This document shows, in pieces, positions 51,850 through 60,724 of a stretch of 64,000 nucleotides of DNA (position 1 is the stretch's first letter; the number at the start of each line of letters is the position of its first letter). The translations under genes and the position numbers were made by a program. Where the stretch lies: positions 124,001 to 188,000 of the forward strand of contig JACJYA010000003.1 in the NCBI GenBank assembly GCA_020636315.1, in the 5' to 3' direction. Under the pieces are notes generated by a model. It did no database searches, was not told the origin of the DNA, and was given only the letters and a program-made list of their open reading frames with translations. The DNA comes from Lewinellaceae bacterium (GTDB taxonomy: Bacteria > Bacteroidota > Bacteroidia > Chitinophagales > Saprospiraceae).

Positions 51850-52698
51850 ATGAAGCAATTGATTTTCAACAGGAGAAAATACGGAAGAGAGTTACTCATC
51901 GATGCCGTAAGCGAGGAGGAAATGGAGTTCATTGATGATATCTTACAACCTTCCTTTTACATCCTCCTGTTCGTGAAAAAGGGAAACGGACGGTATCAGC
52001 TCGACCTGGAAGATTTCATGCTGAAAAATAATATGGCCATTTTCATCCGGCCCGGGAGCATTAACATCGTAAAGGATATTACTATTGAACAAGGAAGGAT
52101 GCTTGTTTTCGAAGGCGCTTTTCTGGATGAGTTCTTTGTCGATAAAAACTTTATTTACAAATTCAATTGTTTCCACAGCCAGGATTTCCCTTCCTTCCTC
52201 CCCATCGATATGAGACAGTTTCTCAAGTATTATAATATGGCTGCCGAAATTCAGGAAGAGATCCTCGCTATGACCGGTGACAGCCACCACATCCTCCGTT
52301 CCCTGATTTACTACCTGCTCATCCGTATGGACCAGCATTATGCTGAACGGTATGGAGCACCGAGGAGTAACCTGGCCGACACGAAAATGCTGGAATTTCA
52401 GAAATTGCTCTTCTCCACCATCAGAGAAAATAAAAATGTCGAGGGCTATGCCCGTCAGCTCGGCATCAGCCGGGTGCACCTGAATAAACTCTGCAGGCAG
52501 TATTACTCTAAGACCGCTTCCCAGGTCATAAAAGAACATTTGATCACAGAGATCAAAAAGGAACTCAAATATTCGAAGAAAGACTTCTCTGAAATTGCCT
52601 ACGCATTCAATTTCTCCGCCCCCTCTAATTTTTCGCGTTTTGTAAAGCAAATGACGGGCCTGACGCCCCAGGAATTTATCCGGCCGTTATCAAATTGA
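51850..52698 (+). CDS. AraC family transcriptional regulator
   Basis: The start is placed at MKQLIFNRRKYGRELL (ATG at 51850). An ATG overlapping the preceding GH3 stop exists at 51802, but its extra 16 residues look non-coding. Residues 1-150 resemble the cupin-like ligand-binding domain (ILLFVKKGNGRYQLD, FIRPGSINIV). The C-terminal 100 residues hold the two helix-turn-helix units: VEGYARQLGISRVHLNKLC and FSEIAYAFNFSAPSNFSRFV, ending GLTPQEFI. Probable local regulator of the preceding GH3 gene. The ligand is unknown. Confidence 0.93.
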   Translation: MKQLIFNRRKYGRELLIDAVSEEEMEFIDDILQPSFYILLFVKKGNGRYQLDLEDFMLKNNMAIFIRPGSINIVKDITIEQGRMLVFEGAFLDEFFVDKNFIYKFNCFHSQDFPSFLPIDMRQFLKYYNMAAEIQEEILAMTGDSHHILRSLIYYLLIRMDQHYAERYGAPRSNLADTKMLEFQKLLFSTIRENKNVEGYARQLGISRVHLNKLCRQYYSKTASQVIKEHLITEIKKELKYSKKDFSEIAYAFNFSAPSNFSRFVKQMTGLTPQEFIRPLSN

Positions 52699-52793
52699 TC
52701 AGTACTTTTTCACCAGGATAACTTTTTGGCGGCGCCCTGGAATACCTTAGCGGCATTAATATTCCATTCCACAAGCCAGAAAACGCACTGTAT

Positions 52794-53507
52794 ATGAGGC
52801 TGATTAATCTTCTGATTATTGTTATCGCATTTACCAATTGTTCAACCACCAAAAAAAGTAATGCCGCTATGGAGCAAAAGCCCATTTTTGAAATTGCCAT
52901 CCGGAAAGTAAAACAGGGCAAAGAAAAGGAATTCAGGGCCGCCCGCAGCGCCTTCATCAAAAAACTGAAGGAGCAGGACGGAATAGAAAAGGACTGGGAA
53001 TTCAAATCGTTTTTCACTATGCCCGAACCAGATGAAACAGATGTTTTCGTCGGAATGACCCGGTATGAATCACCCGAAGCAATGCAGAAAATTGCCGGCC
53101 AATTAATGCAGTCGCAAGAAGCCGCGAATTTCTTTTCCACCTTCGACATGAAGTCCTTTGTGGCCGTACAGCCCGAGGATGGCAGCTACTTCAAACTGGA
53201 AGATCATATTAAGGATGGTAATGTTCTGGAAGTGGCGGTGCGGAGCCCAAAGGCTGGTATGGAGAGCAAATTTTCCGAAGCAAGAAAAGGTTTTTTCGGC
53301 CTGGTCGCTCAGCAAGACGGATACTTGTTTGACAAAGAATTCGTGGACCTGCAATCCGGAGATAAAGTAGTGCTGATCGGCTGGGAAAGTATGGAGGCCT
53401 TCCAGAAAGCACTGGGGGTTCTTCAAACCAAGCCGGAAATGGGGGCATTTTTTGGTATGCTGGATGTTAAAGCTTACCAGGCGCTTATGCTCTCCTCTAA
53501 CGAATAA
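52794..53507 (+). CDS. Lipoprotein with two ABM-like (dimeric alpha/beta barrel) domains
   Basis: This 237-residue protein has a short lipoprotein signal (MRLINLLIIVIAFTNC, C16). It contains two related halves, each starting with EIAIRKVKQGKEKEFRAAR or EVAVRSPKAGMESKFSEAR and each carrying FVGMTRYESPEAMQK or VLIGWESMEAFQKAL. This is the pattern of antibiotic-biosynthesis-monooxygenase-like ferredoxin folds, which normally dimerize. Here one chain could supply both halves. No catalytic residue is evident. It ends 22 bases from the convergent card1-like gene. Confidence 0.7.
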   Translation: MRLINLLIIVIAFTNCSTTKKSNAAMEQKPIFEIAIRKVKQGKEKEFRAARSAFIKKLKEQDGIEKDWEFKSFFTMPEPDETDVFVGMTRYESPEAMQKIAGQLMQSQEAANFFSTFDMKSFVAVQPEDGSYFKLEDHIKDGNVLEVAVRSPKAGMESKFSEARKGFFGLVAQQDGYLFDKEFVDLQSGDKVVLIGWESMEAFQKALGVLQTKPEMGAFFGMLDVKAYQALMLSSNE

Positions 53508-53529
53508 TTGCACCGCGCAAGCCAAATCT

Positions 53530-54708
53530 CTATCTGGCTTTTAAGGCAGCCTCCTGAGGGGAGGCTCCCAGCCACTCCTCCAACTCCTCCATCAACCCCT
53601 GCCGGTCGAACAGGGCCACCCGGTGCATCTGGGCTCGGTTGAAGAATCGTTCTTTCCACTGCCCGTTCCGCTTGCGCAGGTTGGTGAGGGTCAGAAGGAC
53701 GGCTTCCACCCGCTGGCCGAACTCGTTGCGAAGGGCCGTAAGTTTATAGATGGAATCGGCAAACAACTGGCTGGCATTGAAGCCCAGCCCGGTTTTGCAC
53801 TCCATTATATATAAGGTGTTGTTGAAGGTGAACAGCAGGTCGCACTCATTGGGCACATTGTGGCCGACGGCATTGGGGCGCGCCACCCGCACCCCGTAGC
53901 GGATAGCCTCTTCCGGCAGGCCGAGGCGTTCCTTTACCAGGTTATAGGCCCATTCTTCCAGCCAGCCGCCGATCAGATACTCTGCCGCCGCCTTATTCAG
54001 GCAGCCATCCGGAGGGAGAGGGTATCGGATCAGGCTTAGAAAAGCTTGAAGCTCAGGGTTTACCGGTATTTTTATTTCCTTCTTCTGCTGCACGGCGCGG
54101 TAGTTGTTCCGCAGGCTGTTCATCATCTGAGAGAAGGGCCTGCCGCTATCCATGGCCTTCTGAAAGTGAAAAAGCAGGCCAGACGTGTATTCCGGAGGCC
54201 GGTGAAGCTCCCCCTCTCCCTTTTGCTCCTCTATTCGGATTCCATAGCCGGACAAATACTCCTTCAGGCTGATCCGGTAGCTGATGGCCTCCTCCCGGCG
54301 CTGATCTTCCGGATACACCTGCAGGTAAGCGTTCTTCCCGATGGGCACATAGAAGATGCTGCAGCAATCGGCGTAGCCGGGCTGGGTAAAGTAGTCGTAC
54401 ATGGCAATAGACATCACCTTGGTGCCACTGGTCAGGTTAACAAAGTAGTGGTTGCCGGTTGTCGGGAGTTGCAGTTCGTTCAGCCGCTCCCGGATATCCG
54501 TAAGGTTGTCAGCTTCCACACAAACTTTTCTGTATTTGCCGCGTGGTACGCCCGTCGAAGCCAGTATGTGCTCCAGCCGGCTGCGCTCTTCCATCAAAGG
54601 GGTAGTGACAAAAACGTACTCTTCCACCATCCGGAAGGCTGGGTCTCGGATGAGGAACACATTGGGTACCGTCTGGTCGCCGACCAGGCTGATGAGCACA
54701 TTCGCCAT
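53530..54708 (-). CDS. card1: Card1/Can2-like CARF-nuclease (type III CRISPR ancillary effector)
   Basis: The start is placed at MANVLISLVGDQTVPNVFLI (ATG at 54708). The preceding 23 codons are unlike the family. This is a 392-residue protein. Residues 1-150 form a CARF domain, with the early GDQTVPN loop and VNLTSGTKVMSIAMYDYF at 90-107, the ligand-binding loop. A linker and winged region follow. Residues 245-350 form a PD-(D/E)xK nuclease with E251/E252, D290 in NECDLL and E303-C-K305. Such enzymes bind cyclic tetra-adenylate made by Cas10 and then cut nucleic acid, causing dormancy or clearing invaders. Cas6 lies 105 bases upstream on the same strand, but no cas10, csm/cmr or array is present within the window. 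Confidence 0.85.
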   Translation of the reverse strand: MANVLISLVGDQTVPNVFLIRDPAFRMVEEYVFVTTPLMEERSRLEHILASTGVPRGKYRKVCVEADNLTDIRERLNELQLPTTGNHYFVNLTSGTKVMSIAMYDYFTQPGYADCCSIFYVPIGKNAYLQVYPEDQRREEAISYRISLKEYLSGYGIRIEEQKGEGELHRPPEYTSGLLFHFQKAMDSGRPFSQMMNSLRNNYRAVQQKKEIKIPVNPELQAFLSLIRYPLPPDGCLNKAAAEYLIGGWLEEWAYNLVKERLGLPEEAIRYGVRVARPNAVGHNVPNECDLLFTFNNTLYIMECKTGLGFNASQLFADSIYKLTALRNEFGQRVEAVLLTLTNLRKRNGQWKERFFNRAQMHRVALFDRQGLMEELEEWLGASPQEAALKAR

Positions 54709-54813
54709 GCGGTAAAGATACGCATTGGCGGTTTTTTTGCCAATACCCCAAGAGGTAGGAGGAAGTGAAGGCGCCACCTTTATCTGAGGGAAGGGGAAGG
54801 CGATACCACAGGC

Positions 54814-55572
54814 TCAGTTTCGCCCTCTCCGGTCCAGCCGGAGGACGCCGAAGCCCCGGGCTACCCCCCGGCCCAGGCCTATGAACTCCGGCAGGAAGAG
54901 GTTGCAGCGGAAGTTGAGGTCGAAGCAGTGGTTGCGTATGCCCCGGCAGCGCAGTTCCTGCTCCTGGAGGATGTGCAATCCTTTGACCTGGACAGGGGCG
55001 CCAACCTGCCAGCCGACTCCCCTGGCGAAAGTGAGGATGTGGCTGGCCAGCAGCTTCTCCAGGAAGGACAGGCGTTGTTCTTCATTTTCCAGCTCCTGGT
55101 AACGGCGATGATTTTCATTGTTGAGCGCCTGGTACTTAAAAAGGTTGTATTCAAACCACTCCTCTCCTGCTTTGAGGCGAAACCGGTGGAGGCTGGCTTC
55201 CGCAATATCGAGAGGGTACGCCCGGTTGTTGACCACCACAGCGCTGTTTCGGGCCGACTGGAAATACTCCCGCACCTCTGAAGAACGGGGCCCCAGAAAG
55301 AGCAGCATCGGCTGGTAGCTCCCCCGGTTGCGCCGGACCTTGAACTGGGCCAGCGGATAAGGATATGGATGAGCCGGAAGCCCGGCGGAATCCTCTTTTG
55401 CCAGGGTGGTTTGCGCCCCATCTTCGCCCGGCAGGGGCAGCCCGTCGTACCCCCAACCCAGATAGTCCATTACCGCGGCCCGGAAATCCGGAGCCTGCCA
55501 GGGTTCGATCGCGGTGTCAAAGGTGAGGCGGAGCAGGTTGAGGTAATACATAAGCTGGATTTTATTGGCCAT
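54814..55572 (-). CDS. cas6: CRISPR-associated endonuclease Cas6-like
   Basis: The start is placed at MANKIQLMYYLNLLRLTFD (ATG at 55572). A start 6 codons earlier is possible. The 252-residue protein has the RAMP layout: a first ferredoxin-like half with YPLAQFKV (72-79), then a second half ending in the glycine-rich loop GLGRGVARGFGVL (232-244) typical of Cas6. A central helical insertion (EYNLFKYQALNNENHRRYQ and after) lies in the middle. Cas6 cuts precursor CRISPR RNA at repeats. Which residue acts as general base is not clear, and the usual histidine cannot be assigned. It is transcribed with the card1-like gene, with a TAGGTTTG box at 55595-55588. No array is in the window, so any RNA substrate would come from elsewhere. 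Confidence 0.75.
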   Translation of the reverse strand: MANKIQLMYYLNLLRLTFDTAIEPWQAPDFRAAVMDYLGWGYDGLPLPGEDGAQTTLAKEDSAGLPAHPYPYPLAQFKVRRNRGSYQPMLLFLGPRSSEVREYFQSARNSAVVVNNRAYPLDIAEASLHRFRLKAGEEWFEYNLFKYQALNNENHRRYQELENEEQRLSFLEKLLASHILTFARGVGWQVGAPVQVKGLHILQEQELRCRGIRNHCFDLNFRCNLFLPEFIGLGRGVARGFGVLRLDRRGRN

Positions 55573-55726
55573 ATTTCTTTCACCATCCAAACCTAAGGGA
55601 TAAGGGCGTACGATTCCTGGTCAAAAATCCAGAAAAAATCTGATTAATATTTTGCATTTTTGTTTTTAACAACCAATTAATTGCTGTTTATCAGCATTTT
55701 ACAATAACCACGATTTTACCAAAATA

Positions 55727-57154
55727 ATGGCAAAAGTTAAACTCTACGGGCTATTGGCTCGCCTGGAGAGCCGGGAATTGCCCTGGTTGGGAAAGTTTCT
55801 GGCCTCTCCGTACTTCAATGCCAACGAGGATTTGGTTCAGTTATGGGGTTTCCTGCGCGAGGTTCATCCCGGTTATGAGGTTTTGGACAAAAAGGAAGTT
55901 TTTCAGGCGCTGTTCCCGGGGCAGGCTTATGACGCCAAACTCCTGAACGCCAGGTACAGCGAACTGACCCGGCTGGTTGAACAGTTCTTCGTCCAACAGG
56001 AATTCCGGCGGGAAGAACCCCTGCAATACCCCCTACGGCGTTCGGCCTACTACCGTCGCAGGATGTACCCGCAATTTTCCCGGGAATGCCACCGCCAGGC
56101 CGGTTTGCTGGAGCAGCAAACGGGGCATATCAAAAGCCAGGCCCAACTGCTGGCCGTTTACGACGCGCTCTACTACGGGCGTCAGGAAGCGGCCAGCCCG
56201 GAGAAAGGAAATGAAGAGGCGGAGCGGGCCATGAAATACCTCGACCGCCATTTCATTTTGTCCAAACTGAAATACCTGGCTGACCTTTTCGCCCGGAAAA
56301 CCATGTACAAAGAGGACCACACCATCCGGCTACAGGAAGCCGTCCTGTCGGAGGCTGCCGAAAGGAAGGATAAGGACCCTGTCGTCGGCATGTATTACTA
56401 TCTGGCGCGCCTTTTCCTGGATGAGTTTTCCGAGGAGGCTTACCGGCGCCTGTGGGGGCTCGTACAGCAGCACGGCAAAAAGCTACCCCGCGATGAGCAG
56501 GCCTTCTTTGTGGCCAAGCTGACCGGGCTGGCGCACCTGAGGCTCAGTTATGGGGAAAACACCTACTACCAATTGCTGGTGGAAGCCTTTAAATACGCCG
56601 ACTGCTACGGGCTGCTCATTCTGGATGGGCAGATTTCGGATATCAGCTTCCTGAATACCTGCGCGGTCGGGGCTGCCGCCCGGGAGTTTGAATGGGTGCG
56701 GGAATTCATTGAAAAATACAAGACATACCTTCCGGCAGCCTCCGCTACTCAGGCAACCCTCCTTGGCAAAGCTGCCGTCCTTTTCAACCAGGAGGACTAT
56801 GAGGGCACCCACCGCATATTGCAACAGGCCAGCCACTGGCATCCTTATTACCGCATTCGTATGCACTCTCTTCTCGTGCGCTGCTTGTTGGGATTGCACC
56901 TTGATACCCCGAATTATTACCGTACCCTGCACAATGCAGTAGAGGCATTCAGCCGCTTTATCCGCCGCAACAAAAGCCTCTCGGCCCCCAAAAGGGAAGG
57001 GTACCTCAATTTTGGAAAGGCCGTTAAGCGTATCGCAGCGCTGCGTTCCCATCAATGGCGCTCTTCCCGGGAACGGGCCGCCCTCCAGGAGTGGGTTTCC
57101 CGGCTGAAACCTCTGGCCCTGAGGCCCTGGCTGGAGGAACAGCTCGAAAAATAA
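55727..57154 (+). CDS. Helical-repeat protein of unknown function (475 aa)
   Basis: No family is recognised. The product is predicted to be soluble and almost fully alpha-helical. It is rich in Tyr, Arg and Leu, with about 12 helix pairs resembling TPR-like units (YLARLFLDEFSEEAYRRLW, LLGKAAVLFNQEDYEGTHRI). It has no membrane segment or catalytic motif. It starts with MAKVKLYGLLARLESRELPW and is divergent from cas6 across a 154-base AT-rich gap. The adjacency to cas6-card1 is the only hint, and co-function is unproven. A hairpin follows its stop. Confidence 0.7.
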   Translation: MAKVKLYGLLARLESRELPWLGKFLASPYFNANEDLVQLWGFLREVHPGYEVLDKKEVFQALFPGQAYDAKLLNARYSELTRLVEQFFVQQEFRREEPLQYPLRRSAYYRRRMYPQFSRECHRQAGLLEQQTGHIKSQAQLLAVYDALYYGRQEAASPEKGNEEAERAMKYLDRHFILSKLKYLADLFARKTMYKEDHTIRLQEAVLSEAAERKDKDPVVGMYYYLARLFLDEFSEEAYRRLWGLVQQHGKKLPRDEQAFFVAKLTGLAHLRLSYGENTYYQLLVEAFKYADCYGLLILDGQISDISFLNTCAVGAAAREFEWVREFIEKYKTYLPAASATQATLLGKAAVLFNQEDYEGTHRILQQASHWHPYYRIRMHSLLVRCLLGLHLDTPNYYRTLHNAVEAFSRFIRRNKSLSAPKREGYLNFGKAVKRIAALRSHQWRSSRERAALQEWVSRLKPLALRPWLEEQLEK

Positions 57155-57156
57155 AA

Positions 57157-57177
57157 GCCGGAGCAATCTGCTCCGGC
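57157..57177. terminator. Hairpin between helical protein and small peptide gene
   Basis: GCCGGAGCA (57157-57165) pairs with TGCTCCGGC (57169-57177). On the minus strand it is followed by TTTTATTTTT, so it acts best as the terminator of the small peptide gene. On the plus strand it lies just after the helical protein stop. Confidence 0.75.
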
Positions 57178-57214
57178 CTCCGTAATAAGACATTTTCAGG
57201 ATAAGCAGGAGTTG

Positions 57215-57379
57215 CTACAGGTCAATGAGGTCTTCATGCCCAACACCGTCTCCGTCACCATCGCCATCGCCGCCTCCCTTGATGTGTTTTTGCTGTTGGG
57301 GGCCGAGGGCAAAGGCCCTGAAATCATCGATCTGCCATACCTCGGGCATGGCGGTTTTCATAGCTTTACGCTTTCTCAT
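57215..57379 (-). CDS. Double-glycine leader peptide, candidate RiPP or secreted peptide precursor (54 aa)
   Basis: Reading the minus strand from ATG at 57379 gives 54 codons ending TAG at 57217-57215. The N-terminus is basic (MRKRKAMKTAMPEVWQ). A leader-like FALGPQQQKHIKGG follows, ending in a double glycine, which resembles Bacteroidota leaders such as LSPEELKKIKGG. After the double glycine comes a low-complexity GDGDGDGDG core and the acidic end HEDLIDL. A strong hairpin with a T-run on the same strand follows 38 bases after the stop, which supports transcription. No maturation enzyme or peptidase-type exporter is adjacent. It was missed by length cut-offs because it is under 60 residues. 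The rest of the interval (57380-57675) shows no gene. Confidence 0.65.
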   Translation of the reverse strand: MRKRKAMKTAMPEVWQIDDFRAFALGPQQQKHIKGGGDGDGDGDGVGHEDLIDL

Positions 57380-57675
57380 AGCACCAATAAGTTTGTGTGA
57401 AACAGGTGCTGAACGGCATTGGCGGGCACAGCTTCGCCAGGCCGGGCCCGTAAGAGGGGCGGCAGTTCAGGCCGAGCTTTATGGCCCGGTGAAAGCGGTA
57501 TTGACCAACAGGTGAGAAGAGTTTATGAACGCTCCTGCCTGTTTGTTTACCGCATCAGCCAACTTGTTCAGCAGTATCACTCTCTTATGGTGCGGAGAGG
57601 AGGAAAATGTCATTGGAGGGGGGAAAAAAGCAGGCGCCAATGGAAAATCAGCCGCCTCCGAAGCCACGAATGGGG

Positions 57676-57712
57676 AAAACCAGGCGCTAATGGGAAATTA
57701 GCGCCTGGTTTT
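57676..57712 (-). terminator. Strong terminator after xylA
   Basis: AAAACCAGGCGCTAAT (57676-57691) pairs perfectly over 16 bases with ATTAGCGCCTGGTTTT (57697-57712), directly after the xylA stop. The U-rich end on the minus strand fits Rho-independent termination. Confidence 0.9.
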
Positions 57713-57714
57713 AA

Positions 57715-59064
57715 TTATAAATACTGGTTGATGATATTCTCAAACAGCTCCTGCCGGCCGCTTTTCTGTTTCGGTTCGCCGGCTTTGCGGGCGATATCGG
57801 CCAGTTGTTGGAGGCTCAGCTCGCCCTTTTCGAATGCCCTGCCGGGGCCGTCATCGAAGGAGGAGTAGCGCTGGCTGCGCAACTTTTTATAATCCGATTT
57901 GTCCAGGACGCCATGAGCGGCCAGCAGTGCGCGGGCGAAGGCGTCCATGCCGCCGATGTGGGCGTGGAAGAGGTCGTCGAGGGCAGTGGAATTGCGGCGA
58001 GTCTTGGCGTCGAAATTGACGCCTCCACCCTGCAGGCCGCCGGATTCGAGGATGACGAGCCAGGCTTCGGCCAGCTCATAAACGTTGATGGGAAACTGAT
58101 CGGTGTCCCAGCCGTTCTGGTAATCTCCGCGGTTGGCGTCGATGCTGCCCAGCAGGCCGGCGTCTGCGGCTACCTGCAGCTCGTGTTGAAAGGTGTGCTG
58201 CGCCAGGGTGGCGTGGTTGACCTCGATATTGAGCTTAAAGTCATCGAGCAGATCATACTGCCGCAGGAAGCCAATGACCGTTGCGGCATCGTAATCGTAT
58301 TGGTGCTTGGAGGGCTCCGCCGGTTTGGGTTCAATGAAGAACGTACCTCTAAAGCCCTGAGCCCGGGCGTAATCTTTTGCCATGTGCAGGAAACGGGCCA
58401 GGTGCTCCGTTTCCCTTTTCATATCCGTATTCAGTAAAGACATATAGCCTTCGCGGCCGCCCCAGAAGACGTAGTTCTCGCCGCCCAGCTTGATGGTGGC
58501 GTCCAGAGCGTTGCGCACCTGAGCGCCGGCCCAGGCCACCACCTGAAAATCGGGGTTGGTGGCCGCGCCGTTCATGTAACGCGGGTGGCCGAAGAGGTTG
58601 GCCGTTCCCCACAAGAGCTTCACCCCGGAAGCTTTCTGCTTTTCAAGCGCATAATCGGTGATGGACTCCAGGCGTTTGCCTGATTCATCAAGAGTTGCGC
58701 CTTCGTCGATCAGGTCATAATCGTGGAAGCAGTAATAGGGAATGCCCATTTTGGTGATGAACTCGAATGCGGCGTCCATCTTGTCCTGTGCCCGCTGCAG
58801 CGGATCGGTGGCTGCCAGCCAGGGAAAGGCCTTGGTCGGCATGCCGAAAGGGTCGCCTCCGGTGCCGCAGAAGGAATGCCAGTAGGCCACTGCGAATTTA
58901 AAGTGCTCTTTCATGGTTTTGCCGCCTACCTTACGGTTTTCATCGTACCATTTGAAGGTTAAGGGGTTATCGGAATCTCTTCCTTCATACTTTATCTTAT
59001 CGATGCCTTTGAAATATTCCTGCTTGCCGATCACGACGTTTTCTGCTGATGTTTTAGATGACAT
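57715..59064 (-). CDS. xylA: Xylose isomerase
   Basis: This is a 449-residue enzyme with the class II xylose isomerase pattern. The first segment is YFKGIDKIKYEGRDSDNPL. Next come YYCFHDYDLIDEG with the catalytic His-Asp pair, YVFWGGREGYMSLLNTDMKRE (metal region), FIEPKPAEPSKHQYDYD, NIEVNHATLAQHTFQHEL, and IDANRGDYQNGWDTDQFP near the end. It converts D-xylose to D-xylulose in the cytoplasm with Mg2+ or Mn2+. It lies 21 bases after xylB and is followed by a strong terminator. It is normal in length and complete. Confidence 0.97.
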   Translation of the reverse strand: MSSKTSAENVVIGKQEYFKGIDKIKYEGRDSDNPLTFKWYDENRKVGGKTMKEHFKFAVAYWHSFCGTGGDPFGMPTKAFPWLAATDPLQRAQDKMDAAFEFITKMGIPYYCFHDYDLIDEGATLDESGKRLESITDYALEKQKASGVKLLWGTANLFGHPRYMNGAATNPDFQVVAWAGAQVRNALDATIKLGGENYVFWGGREGYMSLLNTDMKRETEHLARFLHMAKDYARAQGFRGTFFIEPKPAEPSKHQYDYDAATVIGFLRQYDLLDDFKLNIEVNHATLAQHTFQHELQVAADAGLLGSIDANRGDYQNGWDTDQFPINVYELAEAWLVILESGGLQGGGVNFDAKTRRNSTALDDLFHAHIGGMDAFARALLAAHGVLDKSDYKKLRSQRYSSFDDGPGRAFEKGELSLQQLADIARKAGEPKQKSGRQELFENIINQYL

Positions 59065-59085
59065 ATTAATGCTTTTTTGTTTATT

Positions 59086-60573
59086 CTAAGATCGCATTGC
59101 TGCTTCCAGGGCTTTTTCCCAACGGGAATAAGCTTCCTGATAGGGTTCTTTATCAGGCCGCGGCTCGAAAGCTTCCACAACAGTAGCCTGCTGCAAAGCT
59201 TCCTCCAGGCTGCCGTAACAGCCAGCACCAAAACCGGCGGCCTTAGCGGCGCCGACCGCACCGGTTGTTTCATAAAGTTCGATACGACAGTCCATAAGGG
59301 TGGATATGGTAGAGGAAAAGACAGCCGACTGGAAAAGGTTGTCGTTGCCGACGCGGATCTGGTTGACATCCAGCCCCATTTCCTTGAGAATATTCATGCC
59401 ATAAACGAAAGCAAAGGCCACGCCTTCCAGGGCTGCCCGGAAGAGGTGCGGCCGCTGGTGGCGGTTGAACTGCAGGTGCTGGATGTGCCCGCCTACGGTG
59501 CGGTTGTTGAGCATGCGCTCAGCCCCGTTACCGAAAGGAAGGACCGATAGCCCTTCGGCGCCCACCGGTACGGAGGCGGCCAGGCGTTCCATTTCTCCGT
59601 AGTCCAGTTCTTTGCCGGCTACCTGATGTTTGGCCCAACTGTACTGAATACCTGCTCCGTTGATGCACAGCAGGACCCCGATACGGGGCTGCTCCGGCGT
59701 GTGATTGACGTGGGCAAAGCTATTCACCCGGGAATCATCATCGTAGATCAGCTTATCGACCACGCCATAAACCACTCCCGAGGTTCCCCCGGTGGCCGCC
59801 ACCTCTCCCGGATGCAGGGTATTTAGTGATAGGGCGTTATTGGGTTGGTCGCCGGCGCGGTAAGCTACCGGCGTGCCGGGAGCCAGGCCGGTAGCGCGGG
59901 CAGCCTCTTCGGTCAGCCTGCCCTGTAAGCCACAGGTGGGTACAATCTCAGGCGCCAGGGCCCGGTCGATGCCGTAGTGCCCCAGGACGTCTTCCGACAG
60001 GGAATTTTCCTGAAAATCCCAGAGGATGCCTTCCGACAGGCCGGAGATTGTAGTTGCCGCCCGTCCCGTGAGCCGGAGGGCGATGTAATCCCCAGGAAGC
60101 ATAAATTTGAAGGCGCGGTTGTACAGTTCGGGTTCATTCTCCTGTACCCAACGGAGCTTGGAAGCCGTAAAATTGCCAGGGGAGTTGAGCAACGACCGCA
60201 GGCATGCCGTTCTGCCGATCTTCTCAAAGGCCTGATTGCCGATCTCCACCGCCCGGCTGTCGCACCAGATGATCGAAGGCCGCAGAGGGCGCATTTCTTT
60301 ATCGGCCAGTACCAGCCCGTGCATCTGGTAAGCAATACCGATACCCTCGATGGTGGCGGGGTCGATGTTATGGCTTTGCAGAAGCCGGCGGGTGGCCTTG
60401 CACACATTATCCCACCAGTCGTCCGGGTCCTGTTCGGCCCAGTCCGGATGGGGAGCGTGAATGGCCATTTCCGTCTCCGGGTATTTCACCACCCCGACCG
60501 TCCGTCCGCCATCGATTTCGACCAGGGCTGCCTTCACGGACGAACTTCCAATATCGTAACCAAGTAAATACAC
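59086..60573 (-). CDS. xylB: Xylulokinase
   Basis: The best start is the GTG at 60573, which gives the family opening (M)YLLGYDIGSSSVKAALVE. The ATG at 60618 would add 15 residues without family similarity. The 495-residue FGGY kinase shows TRRLLQSHNIDPATIEGIGI with YQMHGLVLAD, IIWCDSRAVE, and the C-terminal GGTSGVVYG and GMNILKEMGLDVNQIRVGND, with a glycine-rich GAVGAAKAAGFG end. It phosphorylates D-xylulose to xylulose 5-phosphate, which enters the pentose phosphate pathway. It is the first gene of the xylBA unit, divergent from the second GH3 gene across 151 bases. Confidence 0.93.
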   Translation of the reverse strand: MYLLGYDIGSSSVKAALVEIDGGRTVGVVKYPETEMAIHAPHPDWAEQDPDDWWDNVCKATRRLLQSHNIDPATIEGIGIAYQMHGLVLADKEMRPLRPSIIWCDSRAVEIGNQAFEKIGRTACLRSLLNSPGNFTASKLRWVQENEPELYNRAFKFMLPGDYIALRLTGRAATTISGLSEGILWDFQENSLSEDVLGHYGIDRALAPEIVPTCGLQGRLTEEAARATGLAPGTPVAYRAGDQPNNALSLNTLHPGEVAATGGTSGVVYGVVDKLIYDDDSRVNSFAHVNHTPEQPRIGVLLCINGAGIQYSWAKHQVAGKELDYGEMERLAASVPVGAEGLSVLPFGNGAERMLNNRTVGGHIQHLQFNRHQRPHLFRAALEGVAFAFVYGMNILKEMGLDVNQIRVGNDNLFQSAVFSSTISTLMDCRIELYETTGAVGAAKAAGFGAGCYGSLEEALQQATVVEAFEPRPDKEPYQEAYSRWEKALEAAMRS

Positions 60574-60724
60574 TATTTTTGTGGTTTGATGAACAGGCAA
60601 ATGACCGAGCAGAAACAAAGTAAGGAAACAAAGAGCAAAACCTGAAATTTCCTGTTACTTTATAAATTCGTCCGGGGCTATATTAAGCCAATGTTACACC
60701 ATCATCAACCCAAAACGAAAAACA

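Noticed and set aside
53508..57714. CRISPR array expected beside cas6
   Set aside because: I looked in all gaps around the pair (53508-53529, 54709-54813, 55573-55726, 57155-57714) and found no regularly spaced direct repeats.
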